From Hyphomicrobiaceae bacterium UBA4460 (lineage in GTDB: Bacteria > Pseudomonadota > Alphaproteobacteria > Rhizobiales > Methyloligellaceae): a stretch of 5,446 nt of DNA. The notes below the pieces were generated by a model that ran no database searches, had not been told where the DNA came from, and worked only from the letters and a program-made list of their open reading frames with translations. The stretch's first letter is position 1. Every line of letters starts with the position of its first letter. The DNA lies in contig DGOS01000014.1 of assembly GCA_002390155.1 (NCBI GenBank), positions 1,535 through 6,980 on the forward strand. The letters run 5' to 3'. Below, piece by piece: positions 5,126-5,446 of the stretch. The translations under genes and the position numbers were made by a program.

Positions 5126-5446
<321 letters not shown>

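Overview
The window reads as a chromosomal housekeeping segment from a GC-rich alphaproteobacterium, most likely of the order Hyphomicrobiales (Rhizobiales). The evidence is the gene order murA, DUF2948, hisD, UPF0262, low-molecular-weight phosphatase, infA, maf, yacG, tRNA-Phe, which is a well-known conserved neighbourhood in that group, together with the protein sequences. I cannot name a genus from the sequence alone.

Layout, read from right to left because nearly everything is on the minus strand. From 5446 to 2290 there is one tightly packed gene series: the 3' end of murA (peptidoglycan precursor synthesis), a DUF2948 gene, hisD (last step of histidine synthesis), a UPF0262 gene and a low-molecular-weight phosphatase-like gene. 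Apart from a 73-nt gap after murA, genes are separated by a few nucleotides or overlap, so translation is probably coupled. The series ends five nucleotides from a small plus-strand DUF3303-type gene (2012-2284) that faces it. Between that gene and infA lies about 630 nt with no convincing protein gene (1380-2011), rich in GC hairpins. From 1379 to 8 a second minus-strand series runs infA (translation initiation factor IF-1), maf (nucleotide pyrophosphatase), yacG (small zinc protein that inhibits gyrase) and tRNA-Phe(GAA), which has its own good sigma-70-like promoter.

The genes serve unrelated core processes (cell wall, histidine, translation start, nucleotide-pool or division control, gyrase modulation). 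I see no mobile element, CRISPR array, phage gene or defence system, and I do not claim a new biological system here. The points most worth a second look are: the plus-strand DUF3303 gene and large non-coding stretch interrupting an otherwise conserved gene order; a Maf frame whose only ordinary start codon lies inside infA and gives a basic, low-complexity N-terminal extension; and a 14-bp tandem duplication at the hisD/UPF0262 junction that creates a three-codon mini-ORF in a stop-restart arrangement.
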